From contig BFEA01000221.1 in assembly GCA_003427395.1 (NCBI GenBank), positions 1,634,662-1,698,661 on the forward strand: a stretch of DNA of 64,000 nt, in the 5' to 3' direction. The notes below the pieces were generated by a model. It saw only the letters and a program-made list of their open reading frames with translations. It did not search any database and had not been told where the DNA came from. The translations under genes were made by a program, and so were the position numbers. Origin of the DNA: Chara braunii. Taxonomy: Eukaryota; Streptophyta; Charophyceae; Charales; Characeae. This document shows, piece by piece, positions 31,357-42,515 of this stretch (its first letter is position 1; the number at the start of each line of letters is the position of its first letter).

Positions 31357-34300
31357 GCGCATCGGTCCCGCAGGGGAACCCTCCCGACCACGTCACGCAG
31401 AATTTTGCAGGACTTCGTCGTAGAGTGCGGTTTGCCGCTCTTGCCGAGTGCGCCAACCGTACCTCTCGCGAGCCTCTATGACAGGATAGGGCCACGCGAG
31501 GCACAACTTACCTCGACCCGCGGGAGTTGTCACCATCCCTAGGCTGGGCGTATCCCCGCCGAGCTACCGAACCACATGCGAAGGCTTCTCGCATGCAATC
31601 GCAGAGGTGGTCCGACCGAGGGCGTTTCTCGTTCGTTGTAGCATAGGGGGTACGCGAGGTTAACACCCCAAATCGGACCCGCACGCGAATTGACACATTG
31701 GGGGGTTGAGGTCCCAAATACGAATCGTCGTCGATCGACTAGGACGCATTCCACTCACCACACGTTACACCACACTAAAAAAATAAAATACACATAAAAA
31801 CAAAACTCTCCTAGTCCCTTCAGTGTCCAACCCATAACCTTTTAACACGGTAATCAGTTAGGCGTCGTGCGTGAGACTCAAGATAAAACTGCACGGGCGC
31901 TATGCCTTTCTCATATTGACCAACAATGCAAGCATACGCACTCAGTCACAACGATGAAGTACTATATGGTACCCAAAATCATGCGACCCTCGATAATCTC
32001 GGGGGTCACGTTTCGACACTCAAGTGTCCGCTGATACGCGCCTTGAGGGGTTAATCTCTCGATGCTAGACAACCGTCAAGGCGGTTGATCACCACACCCT
32101 CTTCTGCACCCTGCGGAGAGTGGGTGGTACACAGGTTTCGGCTTGTGGTGGCAGTCAACTCTCGTGGTCTGGGAGGCAAGCTTCATCGTCAAGGGTCTGG
32201 AGAGACGTCAAGGGGTTTGACTTTGACGGCTGCCACAGACTCCAACGTCCAACTATAAAAGCTCTAAAAATAAAAAATAAAATAAAAGGAGTTCTTTTTT
32301 TGTTCTTTCAGTGCAGAACTTATTTAATCATTACGCACGACCTCAATGAATCGTGCAAACACAAGAAACATGATATAAAAGTTATGAGATAGGAGACGAT
32401 CACTCTCACAATCATGGTGTGACTTCCTTCAAAAATATATATAATCATAGACAAAATCAAGTATGGAATCCAACTCACAGAACATACCTGCAATCACATC
32501 AAAGATCCACATCGACAAAGCATACACTATACGGGGTCAACTTCAACCACTCTCCACACTCACACCCCTTTGCCTTATCCACACAAACCCTAACATTTGT
32601 GCAACCTCCCAAAATAAAACACTCAGTCCTTTTTAAATGGTAATTCAATCAAATCTGGGTAAAAACCCAAAAGAAACATTTCAATCCACAGGGGCTAAGG
32701 CCTTTAGGTTGAGTAACGAGAATGAGTTGAGTCGAAAACCGACCTTAAACCTGCATCAAGAATCAAGTCTTCAATCGAATTCTTAGACCTGCATCATAGT
32801 CGAGGCCAAAACGAACCAATACTATGTTTAAGGAGAAATGCTCTATGTCGTACTCTAGCTTTTCTCTTAACTTCTCATTTACCTTCTTCCAATGGGTTTC
32901 AGACATTATTGAAAATCTTGGCAGCATCTCCCTTAGTCAGGATAGCTTACCAAATTCTTCGCAGTAGAAAATAATCTAGCTCCTCAAGTTTTACAAACTT
33001 TCGGCAGCGCTTCCCGTAGGAAAATTGTCTTTTCAGAATTTTCAGGTGTCCAAAAATGACTCTCTTTCACATTTCTAAAAATTTCGGTAGCGCTTCCCGT
33101 AGGAAAAGGAGACTGCCAAGATTTATACAAAGCTGAAAATGCAAAGACAAAGTACAACTATACTTGGGACTAACTTCTGACACTAACTTGATAGTTAGAA
33201 CTGGAAATAGTTTGCACGATCTCTCTTTGAAGATGGTATTGTGAGTTATCCCTTGTCCTAACTTCCAGTAAAACCAGTCTCATCATATCACAAACTTCCC
33301 TCTCATCATCCATCTCACCTACCTATAGCTTCAGCACTCAGCGAGCATCCAAAGCGACTAAGCTATCAAAAAGAATACCCAGAGATAAACCTTAAGAACA
33401 TACACATATGAGCGCAACAACATCTCTCGTCAACCCTCAGGTTCCTTTCCAGGTCACATAGTTCGTCCAGAAACCCTCGTTATTCCCTTTTCACCCTTCC
33501 TTACATAAGACATAGGATCAGTCAACCCAACTTATGGATGTGACTGACCTGCCAGTTTATATGACTAGGCTACACCAGCTTATGGTGCCCTAACCTGGTA
33601 AAACAAGTATATGTAAGGCATATGACCAAACCACACCAACTTATGGTGTGACCAGTTTCTGCCTAGACGATCGACATAAGGCGTATGACCGGGCCGCACC
33701 AACTTATGGTGAAGCTGGTTTGTCTGAATGTTCGGCATGCACAAAGAACTGGACCTCCTCAACTTATGAGGGACCATCTTTAGCCTAAACAACGACAAAA
33801 GGCATACGACCAGGACACACCAACTTATAATGTGCCCAGCCAGCCCAAACAACGACATATGACGTATAACCAGGCTACCCAACTTATGAGTAGTATGGCC
33901 CGCCTAAACAAGCAACAAGCGCGTGTGACGGAACAACCCGCAACTTACGTGTTCGCTCAGCCTCCATAACATAACTACATTCAATAAGTAGAGTCACAAT
34001 TTTTTTATGTCTTCAAACGAGTGGTCAGGTCACCTCAACTTATGAGGATCCTCATCCAAACATCAACTTATGTGTAGAAATAAAAAATAGCCAAGTTTTA
34101 TATTATTTATCTGCCCTTTGTGTTATCAAGGGCATATGACCAACTACCCAACTTATGGATGAGTCGGCCTGCCCAAAGTTACCACTCAATTTTATACTCT
34201 GAATCTTATTTTCTCCTCTGCTTTATCTGCTACTGACTTATATGGCTAGATCTCCCAACTTATGGTGTCCAGCCTCCCAATGATATATATAATATATAGT

Positions 34301-35170
34301 TATATCAAATTGTATACTCAGGTTCCACTTATATTCGCGGCTCATGGCTTGGTTACACCAACTTATGGTGTGCCTAGACAATCGACATAAGGCGTATGAC
34401 CTGGTCGCACCAACTTATGGTGAGGCTGGCCAGCCTGAAATTTGGCATACAAAAAGAACTGAACCACCTCAATTTATGAGGGATCTGGCCTTTGCCTGAA
34501 CAAACGACGAAAGGCATATAACTAGAGCACACCAACTTATGGTGTGACTAGTCAGCGTAAACAATGACATATAGCGTAGAACTAGGCTACTCAACTTATA
34601 AGTAGTCTAGCCCCGCCTAAACAAGCACCAAGTGCGTGTGGCCGAGCAGCCCGCAACTTATGCGTTCGCCCAACCTCCGCAACACAACAATAAATAAGGT
34701 CCAATTTTCTTTCTGTCTGAATTCACACAAGTAATCTGAATTCCCATACACACTTGTTAATTTAGCCCATTTTCAAATCATGTCCTGAAATGAAAGCAAC
34801 CAAAAGTAATAACTTTCTCAATCATACATAAGGGGTAGTACAGTTTAGAGGATGGGATCACGCGTGTAAAACGAGCATTATACTCGAGTGTTCCCTGCCT
34901 CCAGANCCCCGCCTGGGCTCTAGCAAAGATCTCACTATCAGTGGGTGGACCTGCCACAAGGTCTCACTGCGATCCTACGAATGTCAATCTCGCCTGCCGC
35001 CTTCCTCTCGTAACCTTAGACTAGACTTAGAGTAAGAAGGACAGAGGTAGATAAGTCAGACTCTCGAGATCCAAGAGAAGGCCAACTCAACTCACATCAG
35101 AGGGCCTCGTAATCTTCAATCGCCTGAGGGCCCCGCAATGGTGGCCAAAATCGCAACAGGATCGTCAACC
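31357..35170 (+). repeat. Multi-kilobase non-coding repeat family, copy A
   Basis: Homologous in order and orientation to 53,536-59,560. Shared landmarks are GCATCGGT with GTCA and TTTTGCAGGACTTC (31,357-31,420), ACCGAACCAC and GCAGAGGTGGTCC (31,565-31,620), and GATCGACTAGGACG (31,730). Also shared are TTCAATCCACAGGGG and AAGGCCTTTAGGTTGAGT (32,680-32,720), and CCCTGCCTCCAG and GCAAAGATCTCAC near 34,890-34,940. There is no long ORF. Long terminal repeats are not evident. It may be a non-autonomous retroelement or another unclassified repeat. Confidence 0.65.
33519..34675 (+). repeat. Array of ~17 small hairpins with constant AACTTAT loop
   Basis: At roughly 60 bp spacing, units consist of a variable stem, a constant C-AACTTAT-G loop and the matching variable stem. 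Examples are ACTAGAGCACACC/GGTGTGACTAGT (34,521-34,552), CTAGGCTACT/AGTAGTCTAG (34,582-34,610) and CAGTCA/TGACTG (33,519-33,546). The block 33,620-33,965 recurs about 712 bp downstream with the same unit order. A constant GGCATATGACC-like segment precedes many units. Confidence 0.8.
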
Positions 35171-36093
35171 CGCGGCCCAACGCAGAACCGCAGCACTTAT
35201 GTCATACGTCCAAGTCACAAAGATAGCTCCCCCGTATAAAGTCGGATCACTTCCCAACGTCACTACGCCTCACCCTTAGACCAAACTGTCGCCACATAGT
35301 CCCTTCTTTCCAACAGTTTGCCCAGCTCGGTGGACGTAATCACCACGTATACCCGTGCCCCAAAATGGCTCCCCATACTAGCAAATACAACACTCCGTTG
35401 TGGGTAAAGAAATCAGCGGTCACCGCCCCAAAGCACCCAAAAACACAATAGTGCACACCAACTGAGGCAACCAGCTAATTGTATGCAGTAGCGACAATAA
35501 TGAAAGGGTTATAGCAGAGGTATAGCATGTGTGCGCCAAGTGCTCAATAAGTGCACAACAAAGTGCGCAGCCAGTGCACAGCGGCAACTTGGCAACGCGT
35601 AGAGCATTACACATCACGAAGCTCAGCAGTGTGCACAACAATATGCACGGCATGCCCTAACACAGTGGGGTGTCGCTTGCACACTCAAAATAACGCCGCC
35701 CAACAGCTAACACCATGAGAAAGCAACCTTGTTGTGCAGCAACAACCGGAGTATATGCTGACGTCGTCCATGCAGACTATCGCCGTAGCCGGGTACGTGC
35801 CTCACCCTCTTCTCCCTTCCTTCATCAATGTGCTACTTTCAACGAAACTGGTTACGAACCCGGCCAGATGCGGTGAACTCAAGGTAAGCCCGGGTGGGCC
35901 TTTTATGCAACAAGTACATCCCTTTCGGAAGTTGGGATGTGCTGCAAGTACTAGCTCTAGAAATTGCCACGGTTATCTAGGTGCAATTTCTCAGTGCAAT
36001 ATACTCATACTTAAGGCATTAGTCTTTGAGACTAGCATATAACTAGGTTCGAGTTTCGATTAAACCACATCGCCTATTCCTTAAGGTAAGCAG
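35171..36093. other. No recognised gene
   Basis: AGTGTGCACAA/AGTGCGCA-type short repeats occur at 35,520-35,650. No coding region is supported. Confidence 0.5.
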
Positions 36094-36571
36094 TCTGTGT
36101 GTGTGTGTGTATGTATGTGTGTGTGTTTGTATGTGTGTGTGTGTGTGTGTGTGTGTTTGTGTATGTGTGTGTGTGTGTACTAGTTTTCTCCCTTTCCTTC
36201 TACTCGTGCAGTTCCTGCGGCATGGACGCAGCTGGCTGTTTCTCCAACAAGGTTCGCCCGACTCCCTGGCAACGCTGGTGTAGCTTTGGAGTAACAACAA
36301 GTCAGGTACGCACCCTTCTCATTTTTCCCCTCTGCTTAGAGGACGAGGTTGAGCACCCAAACCAGGATCACGGCTCAACCGGGAGGTCCGATAACACCAC
36401 GATTACCTCTCTTGGCTGCGCAAAATGAGACCGAATTTTCCCGTAGAAAAGAGGAAGATTCATCTCATACCCCTCTACGCAGTTTGGCACCACAACTCGA
36501 GGTTCGGTTCATCCCACCTCGCCACTTCTGCCTCCGTAGCTCGTTCCAACAACAAGATACGGGTGGATCCT

Positions 36572-36660
<89 letters not shown>
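36094..36660 (+). repeat. (GT)n at 36,094-36,178 and (CT)n at 36,571-36,659
   Basis: Two simple repeats flank a 390 bp stretch. The frame at 36,349-36,900 runs through the CT tract and has no recognisable domain, so it is not called. Confidence 0.95.
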
Positions 36661-36662
<2 letters not shown>

Positions 36663-37470
36663 CATGCACCTGACTGTCGGCCCAACCAGGTTCGTGCGAA
36701 ATAAGACGAAGACAAACATGAGCGAAGCGATATTACCGGGAAGGGAACAAGGTCGCTGTCAAGTTCGACGACCGTTTCGCTCGTCGATGCAGCTACGCCC
36801 CTCCACGCATCTTCTCGACCAGTATATAGCCCAGCACCATAGCCCTCCTTCTAGTTCCTTCTGCATCGTCTGTTATGCTTACCAAAAATGGTCCGCTTAG
36901 AGCTGGTTAGCGCGCAGTTGGACACCATAGCTTGACCTTCGGTAACTTCGGTTCATCCCGCATCCCCCGTTACGGCGTACTGAAAGGTAAGCTATCTTTA
37001 CTCCTTTCTTTCTCCTCCCTCGCCATCTTTGTCCTTCGTCAATTTCCCCGCTGCCTTCGTTATCTTCACCGTCTCCTTCCCGATTTCGCTCGTCCTCACT
37101 CGTGTCCTACGCAACCTCTGCCTATCATAGCACCAAAACCAACACTCTAACACAAAAAGTAACACGACTAATTGCCTCGCCTGGGGTCAAAACCTCGGAG
37201 TAAAACCCATACCTCGCCCGTTCCCAAGTGGAAAACGGACAAAGCCGATCTCCTCCCAGTTCAGATAGTGTATCCCGCACGCAGACTCTACAACCTGTAC
37301 CGAACAAACCGTTGCTCGAACACAAAAACTGGCGCGCCCAATCTCTCTGTAATACCTCAAAACCCCCATTTCGCATCTTTACTCGCCCGTTTTCGTAAAG
37401 GAACGGGCCAGTTACACAATTTTTACTCCTTCCATGGTCGTTTTCTTCCTTTTTTTCTCTTTATTTAAAA

Positions 37471-37626
37471 GGGCGACGACCTTGAGATATCATCATTGAC
37501 CTGACCGGCCCCAAGCAATTCAGAAATAGTTGGTTTTGTTCATCAAGCAAAGTTCCTTCATCTGGGTTCGAACATGGGTCTGTATTTCAACAGTTCAATG
37601 GTGTACCCACTGAGCTAGGCTCTTGG
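37471..37626 (-). repeat. tRNA-derived SINE copy, antisense, near full length
   Basis: On the minus strand: GCCTAGCTCAGTGGGTACACC (A box), then TGAACTGTTGAAATACAG, a B-box-like TGTTCGAACCC, a body ending GGGGCCGGTCAGGTCAATG and a tail GATATCTCAAGGTCGTCGCC. It is the clearest copy for defining both ends of the family. The region 36,661-37,470 shows no recognised gene. Confidence 0.7.
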
Positions 37627-38536
37627 GTATGGTCGCTTTCTTAGCACCTTCGCGCATCAGTTTTTTCTACTAACTCTTGTTCCACTAATTTATTGTCCAA
37701 ACTAACTTCACCGGTGTATTCGCCTTGGCAAAAAAAAAAACATGCACCGTCTATTCCCTCTCGTTTTCGTTATGAAATGAACAGGGTATAACTATTCACC
37801 CCCGCCATAGTCGTTTATCCCCCGTCGCTGCCTTCATCCGTTTTTCGTATGCACCCGACACTCTTTGCGTCCGGATTCGTTGTCGCACCGCTGCCTCGAC
37901 TTCCCCTCTGTGCCAAAACCGTGCGCTAACCCAAACACCACAACGCACGTTGATGATACAGGCAACAGGACAGTGGTATTGGAAGTCGAACTCAGTTGAG
38001 AGCTGTATAAGAACTTACCTGCCGAACCAGTCCACCCCGAACTCGGATGGAGCTGAAACACGGGACCTCTGCTCTGCCGTCGGGGCAACTCCAATGCCCC
38101 ATTGAGTAGGAGGGCGCCGGGCCTGCTGCAAAGCCCACAGCGTGATCCTGGTTGAGGCGCGTCCCGATGCAGATCTTGGTGGTAGTAGCAAATGTTCAAA
38201 TGGGAACTTTGACGAAGGGTTCCAGGCGCACAATCAGTGTTGCTGCGGCCTCCGCCCTGGTGCACCCATCCCACTGCGCCCAGGCACAACTCACCATCTT
38301 TCGAGTCCCAAGGGCATGCTCACACTCAAACCTCTCACAACAGATTGTGGGTGGGGGCCGGACGGTGCATGCGCAGAGAGTCCCCGATACTCAGGTTCCC
38401 CCCCCCCCGCCGCGCGGACTAGGCACCCACGGGGTCGCATGCACGTCGAACCCCTTCATCCGTGTTTCAAGCCGGGCAGGGTAAAGGAAATTTGCCAGCA
38501 TCTCGGACACGCAAGGGCCATACTAACCTCCCCTGC

Positions 38537-38640
38537 ATCGTTCCAAATTTTTACGGATGTCCCGAAGGACTGGTCTCGGGGCTGCAGCCCGACGATTGCA
38601 TCGTGAAACCGGCCAGCCCCAGCTAATTTAGAAATGTAGC
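38537..38640 (-). pseudogene. SINE-body/U6 composite fragment, antisense
   Basis: Read on the minus strand, a SINE-body motif (TAGCTGGGGCTGGCCGG, about 38,606-38,625) is followed after about 35 bp by the first 35-40 nt of U6 (CCTTCGGGACATCCGT, then TTTGGAACGATGCAG). The same order occurs at 63,026-63,160 on the plus strand. Confidence 0.55.
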
Positions 38641-39480
38641 GTTTTGCTGATCTGCATCTAGTGGAGTTTCATGCCGCGTCCCAGAAATGGGACTGGCAAC
38701 TAAAATAATTAAGGAAAAATAAAAAATAAAAGTAAAAATATAAAAATATAAAAAATCCGGAACATGTGCTTTGGGGAAGGGAGACTCTCGGCGCCCCCTT
38801 TTAGCTCGGTCATCTGGGCCCACGGATGGGCCGACAACAAAAAACACGGGGGATAGCCCCATTGGGCCCTCAACCCCTCGACATCTTCAGCCGCTCCAAT
38901 GTTCCATTGCCGCTGGTCGCCGCCCTCGATCCTCGTAGCTCTGCCTTTAAAGTCCAATGACATAACCAATAGTGCTATGCCCAAGGTTGCCATTGGCACC
39001 AACAGAAGCCCATATAAACGGGTATCGCTACGCATACAGATCCGCTACTCCAAAAACACTCCTTCGGCTTGTCAACTAAGTCCACACGACCGTCAACCTC
39101 CCTCGTCCACCGCGCGGAGGTCCCTGCTCGCATTCTATTTTCTCTCGCATGCTTCGATCAACGCCTAAAAGCAATATTACTGCCTAATGACGTCTTCCGT
39201 ATGAGCGCACACGCACCATGGTCACTTCAACATAGAGAAAAACCCTTCCTAATTTTAATTAAAAAATCAAAAGTTTGTCGGCGGGAACGCTAACTCTATG
39301 ACATCAAAATAAGAATCATCACGTGTGCCTCAAAACTGCGCGACTTTTAGTCAACCATTCAGTCATCGTGAACAAAACGCAACTGCGACTTCGCACAATG
39401 TACTCAAATTTTAAACAAAACTTATTTTCTGTCACTTGCAAAACCGGGGCGGATACCCTTGTAAGGGTATTCGCGCCGAC
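38640..39480 (+). repeat. Dispersed repeat related to 60.78-61.71 kb and inverted 62.44-62.77 kb
   Basis: Landmarks shared are ATAGCCCCATTGGGCCCTCA, TGCTATGCCCAAGGTTG, CCATATAAACGGGT and, at its end, GGATACCCTTGTAAGGGTAT. The last of these is followed in the 61.7 kb copy by a Ty3/gypsy integrase remnant. The stretch 39,481-40,085 has no recognised gene. Confidence 0.7.
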
Positions 39481-40085
39481 GCCGGCCATGAAAGGCAAGT
39501 GGGGAAGGGCAGTAGCTAGATGACGAAGGTACACCTCCAACAAATGGTGACGAAGAGGGCTGCAAATGGCAGACTGCAGCATGGGACAAACACCTTGTAA
39601 CATTTTTCGTCGCGGAATACAGTGGGCGATCAGAGCAAGGGGGGTCGATTGAAGTATTCAAATTTGCCGACTGTTCGGCCCCTTTCCGTTTGGCGGCACG
39701 CACTGCGAGGGAGAACACTGGTCGACGACGTCCGCGGGGGCCGGCTGGCCACCAATGGTTACTGTTGGTGTAAGGTTCCTGGAAAGCTGAACATTGAAGA
39801 CCCAAGATGTCCGTGCGCTGCCCGGTAGGAACTCCAATGGACCAGCCAACGAAAATTTCATGCCGACGACGGGTGCTCTCGCCACTCCGATTATCACGGA
39901 TCCTTGACCTCCAAAGGACCTCGGGAGGTCCCTTGGGGAATGCCACTAACTGGCTGTAGCCCGAGGACGCCCCGAGGATTCCCGAAGGAAATGTTTTCAC
40001 AATTTTTTGGTTTTCATCCCCGCGGATAGGTGGAATGAAAATTTCCTTGGGGGATTTACGCACCCGAGGAATGTCTAACGAGCCC

Positions 40086-40470
40086 CTTTATCTGCATCAT
40101 TCTCTGTGAAGTAACAACAGCCAGCAGAAGTCCAAAATAATTGCAGAGTGCAATTCTATATAGAAAACACTGTGTGAAGCATTAGTTTAAAGTGATGCAT
40201 GGAGTAGATATAATATAGGGAAAGTTAGGGGCACCCAGCCGCTGTGGTTGATAGGCACACCTCACACATATATCTGTTTGAAGGAAAGGTCTTCAGTTCA
40301 AATCCTCATGGATACCTGTTGGTGAACAGGTCTTCAGTTTGAAATTCCTGAAGACCAACATCAATTTGAACTCTATCTTCATGCAGTACTTCCAATATAG
40401 AATTGCACGCTGCAACTATTTTGGACTTCTGCTGGCTGTCGTTACTTCACAGAGAATGATGCAGATAAAG
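40086..40470. mobile_element. 385 bp MITE with ~76 bp terminal inverted repeats
   Basis: The left arm (40,086-40,161) and right arm (about 40,395-40,470) are reverse complements with only a few differences, starting CTTTATCTGCATCATTCTC. There is no coding capacity. The interior has GTGGTTGATAGGCACACC and GTTCAAATCC, resembling tRNA A and B boxes. No clear target duplication is visible. Confidence 0.85.
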
Positions 40471-40571
40471 CCATCTTAATTTCATTTCAATGTTTTTCTA
40501 GCTTCTTTTCCCCTCAAAGAGTTGCTGTGGGGAATCGAACTGATGGTCGATGACGACGTACGAAGGCCAAG

Positions 40572-40715
40572 CTCAACATACAGGAACTTGAATGCAATGG
40601 CATGCAATGACTGCATAGTTATGGGATCGTCACCTCTGCCGTTAACGACCAATCTCAACATACAGCAACTTAAACACAATGACTGCATAGTTATGGGATG
40701 CGCACCTCTGCCGTC
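40572..40715 (+). repeat. ~70 bp tandem duplication
   Basis: Two units share CTCAACATACAG, ATGACTGCATAGTTATGGGA and CACCTCTGCCGT. The flanking 40,716-41,211 contains short GAAGACTGCCATGATGGAGA duplications and no gene. Confidence 0.85.
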
Positions 40716-41211
40716 AGGTGAGGACTGCCATGATGGAGAGAGGGGAAGACTGCCATGATGGAGAGAAGGGAAGTAGAAGTACCGGAAGGGAGAGAGGGGA
40801 ATAGCGGAGGGCAAGGGAGAGGGTGCGATAAAGAATAGCGACAGGCAACGGCAAGGGCCAAATTGCCTCCGATCACGTTTCCATTCATAGGTTGAAAATT
40901 CCAGCCCTGGGTCAGATCTTCCTGGGATCATGATCTCACCTTCCTGGCTGGAAATGGGAGGGGGTCTATGTTTGCAGGGGTCCCCTGTATAAGCCTTAGG
41001 AGTAGTGGTAGGTAGTGAAAGTGAATTGAAATAATTTGAAAGATGATGAAAGATTTGAGAGAAGAATAAAGCGTTGGGAGAATATGTCATTGGCTGTTCG
41101 GGCGTGACTTGTTCGCAGCTAACTGGTTTTCAGCCGGGAGAAATCAGGCGACCGAAAGTGGAGAACCAGGGGGGGAAAGGGGGGTCGATAAAGGGTCCAT
41201 GGAGGGGGCAA

Positions 41212-41295
41212 TGGTGAGTGAGTGACGTTCCGGGCGTGTGAGTGACGTTCCGGGCGAGTGAGTGACGTTCCGGGCGAGTGAGTGACGTTCCGACG
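41212..41295 (+). promoter_or_regulatory. Four tandem TGACGTTCC motifs upstream of the WDR4-like gene
   Basis: A GAGTGAGTGACGTTCCGGGC unit (about 20 bp) is repeated four times. TGACGT is the classic core recognised by TGA/CRE-type bZIP factors in plants. Two CGACGTGAAAAA elements follow at about 41,291 and 41,381. The cluster is 1.2 kb upstream of the WDR4-like start. Regulatory function is inferred only. Confidence 0.35.
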
Positions 41296-42265
41296 TGAAA
41301 AAGAGCGCGAGGGTGCGTGTCCAGCAGCGAATTTCAGACGTGGGTAGTGCGCGGGGGCGGACACCTTCCGCTGCACTTTTTCGACGTGAAAAACGCGCGG
41401 GGTGTGGGTCCAGCTGTGAATTTCGGAGGCGAAAACGCGGGGTAGTGGGCGGGCGGACGATGAAGCAGGCATGGCTGTGAATGAGGAGCCTTTTCCACGT
41501 TACCGTTTCGTTTTGAACAGGACGGCCCGCCGTGAAGCCGAAGGACTGACTGTGCGGGAATGATCAGCATCATGCGAAAATTTTGCGCTTATTGTTTATA
41601 TAGTTCATTTTGGAGACGGGAAGAAAATTCTCCGCAAGTTGTCCGAGAATGCTTCTCGACACCACCTCCTGTCTGTCGAAAGTTGTTGAATCCCCACCCA
41701 GCCTCCTGCTACTCCGAAGCTTTCGACCGTCCTCGGCTGCGCCATCGACTTCTCTTGATTTGGTGAGTGGGCGTGAGGTCGGGATGGACTAGTGCTTGTC
41801 GTACCCTCAGGGGCGTTCGTCGTTTTCCATCTTTTTACATTCACAAGTGCGTGCATTCTACAGTGCTGTGTGGCGAAGGGGAGGGGAGGGGAGAAGGGGG
41901 GGGGGAGGAAATCGTTTGGCGAAAAATGTCTGACATCACAAATAGATCGGAGCCTTTGAAAAAGAAAGAAAAAGAAAAAAAAAAGAAAAAAGCCTGACAG
42001 TTGCTGAAAAGAACGGTTCCCGACACTGGTGTCGCGAGGCCCAGAGTATTCAACCAGCAATAGACGCGGCTCGGTTAGCCCTCATAGACTGCGTCATTGC
42101 TTCAAGCGCAAAGATTTATGGTTTATTTTTGATTCCTTGATCACGCGTGATTCACAGTACACGTCAGCTATACAAGTAGCACTCAACGTCCCCGCGAGGA
42201 GCGCAAAAATCAAGCGCACACATCGATTGGCTGGTGGCCTTGTGAGGGCCAGGACTGAGTCAGTT

Positions 42266-42267
<2 letters not shown>
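41296..42267. other. Upstream region of the WDR4-like gene, possible non-coding 5' exon
   Basis: A donor-like ATTTG|GTGAGTGGG occurs at 41,762/41,763, so a 5' untranslated exon is possible. No coding region is supported. An AG-rich tract (GAAAAAGAAAG) lies near 41,960-41,990. Confidence 0.3.
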
Positions 42268-42361
<94 letters not shown>

Positions 42362-42362
42362 N

Positions 42363-42428
<66 letters not shown>

Positions 42429-42450
42429 GAGGAGGAGGAGGAGGAGGAGT
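42268..42450 (+). repeat. (GT)n(GA)n(GGA)n compound microsatellite in the presumed 5' leader
   Basis: GT at about 42,270-42,305, GA to about 42,424 (with one N at 42,362), then GGA to about 42,450. It ends 66 bp before the WDR4-like start codon and is in frame with it. This makes a spurious N-terminal Arg/Glu run if translated. Confidence 0.95.
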
Positions 42451-42515
42451 CTTTTTGGCGGGGCGCATGTGTGATTAGCTCGGCCTGCCGTGATTTCGGG
42501 TCCGCTTCCGAATCA

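Noticed and set aside
31031-31504. 157-codon minus-strand frame with a hydrophobic stretch
   Set aside because: It runs into the start of a repeat family whose paralogue at 53.5 kb does not keep the frame.
36349-36900. 183-codon plus-strand frame
   Set aside because: The frame is carried through a CT microsatellite and has no recognisable domain at either end.
39422-40063. 213-codon minus-strand frame
   Set aside because: It lies partly in a dispersed repeat and shows no domain; codon composition looks non-coding.
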